In this document: positions 31,157 to 32,311 of the stretch, one piece after another
Position numbering within the stretch: the first letter of the stretch is position 1
Layout: each line of letters opens with the position of its first letter
NCBI GenBank assembly: GCA_017535925.1
Contig: JAFXTD010000021.1
Span: 1 to 32,311 of the forward strand
Source: Selenomonadaceae bacterium
GTDB lineage: Bacteria; Bacillota; Negativicutes; Selenomonadales; Selenomonadaceae
DNA: 32,311 nt
Reading direction: 5' to 3'
Translations under genes and position numbers: made by a program
Notes under the pieces: model-generated
Databases searched by the model: none
What the model was told of the DNA's origin: nothing
The model's input: the letters and a program-made list of their open reading frames with translations, nothing else

Positions 31157-31195
31157 TAAAAAAAGTGATTGAGCGCGGGCGGCGGCTCATCACTT
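31157..31195 (-). terminator. Intrinsic terminator upstream of the chemotaxis operon
   Basis: On the minus strand AAGTGATGAGC (31195-31185) pairs with GCTCAATCACTT (31174-31163) with one bulged base, followed by TTTT and more T (31164-31157). It insulates the chemotaxis promoter from transcription entering from the lysozyme side. Confidence 0.75.
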
Positions 31196-31236
31196 ATCAG
31201 GTGTCAGGGGACAGGGGTCGGGGGACAGAGGTAAGG
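31195..31236 (+). repeat. Heptanucleotide tandem repeat, TATCAGG type, about 6 units
   Basis: Units read TATCAGG, TGTCAGG, GGACAGG, GGTCGGG, GGACAGA, GGTAAGG, a degenerate array of the same type as 234-268. Confidence 0.65.
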
Positions 31237-31262
31237 GTTTTCTTTCACTTAACTTTAAATTA

Positions 31263-31310
31263 GGGGTTGTTGGTAAATTAAATCGTCGGCTCCGATTAAG
31301 CGTTTCAATG
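31263..31310 (-). repeat. Dispersed repeat, right copy
   Basis: Its reverse complement starts CATTGAAACGCTTAATCG and matches 92-140, with a diverged middle of about 9 bases and then ATTTAATTTACCAACA. Confidence 0.6.
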
Positions 31311-31505
31311 ACTTTTGTATTTTAAATTTACCTTTCTTTAGCAGCTGTTTTTAACGCGGGCGGTCGCACGTCCGTGTGCGGTCGGGCTTTTGTTACCCTC
31401 GACTTTTAAATTTACCAATACACCCTAATTTTTCAAGTGTAAAAACGGTGTTGCAACAAGCCTTGTAAAAATTTTGTAGTCTACCTGTGGTCTACCGCCA
31501 TAAAC

Positions 31506-31543
31506 AAAAAAGCCCTCTCCGAAAAGGAAAGGGCTGATTTTTT
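31506..31543 (-). terminator. Intrinsic terminator of the lysozyme gene (possibly bidirectional)
   Basis: AGCCCTCTCC (31511-31520) pairs with GGAAAGGGCT (31526-31535), one mismatch in ten, with A residues on the left (31506-31510) and T residues on the right (31538-31543). It overlaps the lysozyme stop codon. Confidence 0.85.
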
Positions 31544-32129
31544 ATGGGTGAGTTTTATCGTTTTCGTCATACAAAATATTGCCGTCGAAGAGTTTGCCGC
31601 CGATATTAAGCGAGTCGGTGAACTGCCATATGTAACCTTGCAAGTCGTCACGTGAGCCCCATTGAGCATTCCAGATTGCGCAATCCAAACTTTGCCAATC
31701 AATGTATCGTTCAAGCCAAGAGTAACTTGCATAAACACCTGCGTTCAGAGGTTTAATGGCGTCCAAGAACGCCTTGCAGATTGTTGTAATGTTTCGGCGT
31801 GTGAAATTGAAATAGTGCCGTGACTTGTAGCCGTCGTCGTCCTCCATATCGAAGAAAACAGGCAACTCAAGCAGGCAACCCGCGTCCTCAATGATTCGCT
31901 TGCAGAAAATGGCTTCTCTTATCGCGTCGGCAGGAGTGAGCGCGTAGCTGTAGTGGTATGCGCCGCAAATTAATCCTGCCGCATGAGCACCTTCGACGTT
32001 GCGTGAAAAAGTTTCATCCAAGCCGCTCTTGCCGTAACCTGTCCTGCAAATGGCAAAGTCGATACCTGCCGCCTTCACCGCCTGCCAATCAACCACGCCG
32101 TTGTGAAATGATACGTCTATGCCTTTCAT
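31542..32129 (-). CDS. GH25 family lysozyme (muramidase)
   Basis: A 195-residue glycoside hydrolase family 25 domain that would cleave the bond between N-acetylmuramic acid and N-acetylglucosamine in peptidoglycan. Family segments are MKGIDVSFHNGVVDW, FAICRTGYG, AGAYHYSYA-like GAYHYSYAL, VFFDMEDDDG with the catalytic acidic residues, GVYASYSWLE and IWQFTDSLNIGG. There is no signal peptide or cell-wall-binding domain, as in many phage endolysins. AAGGAAG precedes the ATG. It follows a gene with a tail-fibre-like end by 12 bases, so it is probably part of a prophage or phage-tail island that extends beyond the window. Confidence 0.9.
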   Translation of the reverse strand: MKGIDVSFHNGVVDWQAVKAAGIDFAICRTGYGKSGLDETFSRNVEGAHAAGLICGAYHYSYALTPADAIREAIFCKRIIEDAGCLLELPVFFDMEDDDGYKSRHYFNFTRRNITTICKAFLDAIKPLNAGVYASYSWLERYIDWQSLDCAIWNAQWGSRDDLQGYIWQFTDSLNIGGKLFDGNILYDENDKTHP

Positions 32130-32141
32130 TCAAACACTTCC

Positions 32142-32311
32142 TTAATTAACATCGCTGCCGCCGCCGCTGGCTCTCCAGACTGTCCAAATAGCAGTTGCTG
32201 AGTTATATTCGCCTGCTGCAGAGAGCGAAATATTAAATGTACTGCCGGAAGAAGCAATATTATAATAGGAGGCACTGATAACCTTTGTTGACGAATTGTA
32301 AGTGCAACTGC
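32142..32311 (-). CDS. C-terminal part of a gene, possibly a phage structural protein
   Basis: A reading frame enters from the right edge of the window on the minus strand and ends at TAA (32142-32144). The visible 55 or so residues are rich in Ser, Ala, Thr and Asn (for example NIASSGSTFNISLSAAG) and end with ASGGGSDVN. This composition suits the end of a phage tail-fibre or similar beta-rich protein, but the family is not recognised. It is 12 bases upstream of the lysozyme gene. Confidence 0.5.
   Translation of the reverse strand, partial: SCTYNSSTKVISASYYNIASSGSTFNISLSAAGEYNSATAIWTVWRASGGGSDVN

Larger units (their letters stand above)
31040..31505. other. Repeat-rich non-coding region between the lysozyme gene and cheB
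   Basis: I see no gene. From low to high coordinate it holds the cheB promoter (31068-31095), a minus-strand terminator (31157-31195), heptads of the TATCAGG type (31195-31236) and the inverted partner of the left-end repeat (31263-31310). An AGCAGCTGTTTTTAA segment near 31336 and a GC-rich stretch with a short CGCAC/GTGCG hairpin near 31366-31381 follow, then another TTAAATTTACCAA-type segment near 31405. Confidence 0.6.

Noticed and set aside
31481..31738. 85-residue minus-strand open frame overlapping the lysozyme gene end
   Set aside because: It is out of frame with the well-supported GH25 gene and runs through its terminator.

Overview
The window looks like chromosome from a motile Gram-negative Firmicute, most likely of the Negativicutes (Selenomonas-like). 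The reasons are a two-subunit glyQ/glyS, a chemotaxis operon in the Bacillus/Clostridium order (cheB-cheA-cheW-cheC-cheD-fliA-SwrB-like), strong GGAGG ribosome binding sites, and genes for lipopolysaccharide-type surface glycan (WavE family). This assignment is inference; no rRNA or other taxonomic marker is present.

Layout. 1-407: non-coding DNA with dispersed repeats and the glyQ promoter. 408-8013 (+): glyQ, glyS, then a sugar/choline-kinase-like phosphotransferase, a sugar nucleotidyltransferase and two tandem WavE-family paralogues; the second paralogue carries a nine-G run inside its reading frame. 8096-10234 (+): an EAL phosphodiesterase with a degenerate GGDEF domain, and a small exported protein. 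10405-12365 (+): aroF and tyrA (start of aromatic synthesis and the tyrosine branch), closed by a clear terminator. 12494-16629 (-): a sucrose module, with a IIA-IIB-IIC PTS permease from a strong promoter with an overlapping operator, two tandem copies of an 86-residue coiled-coil/membrane protein, and a GH32 sucrose-6-phosphate hydrolase. 16806-19416 (-): ilvB followed by an exported methyltransferase-like protein. 19485-31039 (-): a long chemotaxis/motility operon. 31040-31541: repeat-rich non-coding DNA. 31542-32311 (-): a GH25 lysozyme and the end of another gene, probably a prophage edge.

The most interesting part is inside the chemotaxis operon. Between cheD and fliA, where Bacillus subtilis has nothing, sit a peptide precursor with a Nif11-like leader ending in a Gly-Gly site and a three-cysteine core (25702-26037), and 18 bases later a radical SAM/SPASM maturase (24277-25683). 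This looks like a ribosomally made, post-translationally modified peptide (RiPP) co-transcribed with chemotaxis and flagellar sigma-factor genes. No dedicated transporter or protease is visible.

A second theme is a family of heptanucleotide tandem repeats (AATTAGG type and TATCAGG type) scattered through the window. They occur right after stop codons inside operons, in frame within glyS, and as the apparent ribosome binding site and start of tyrA.
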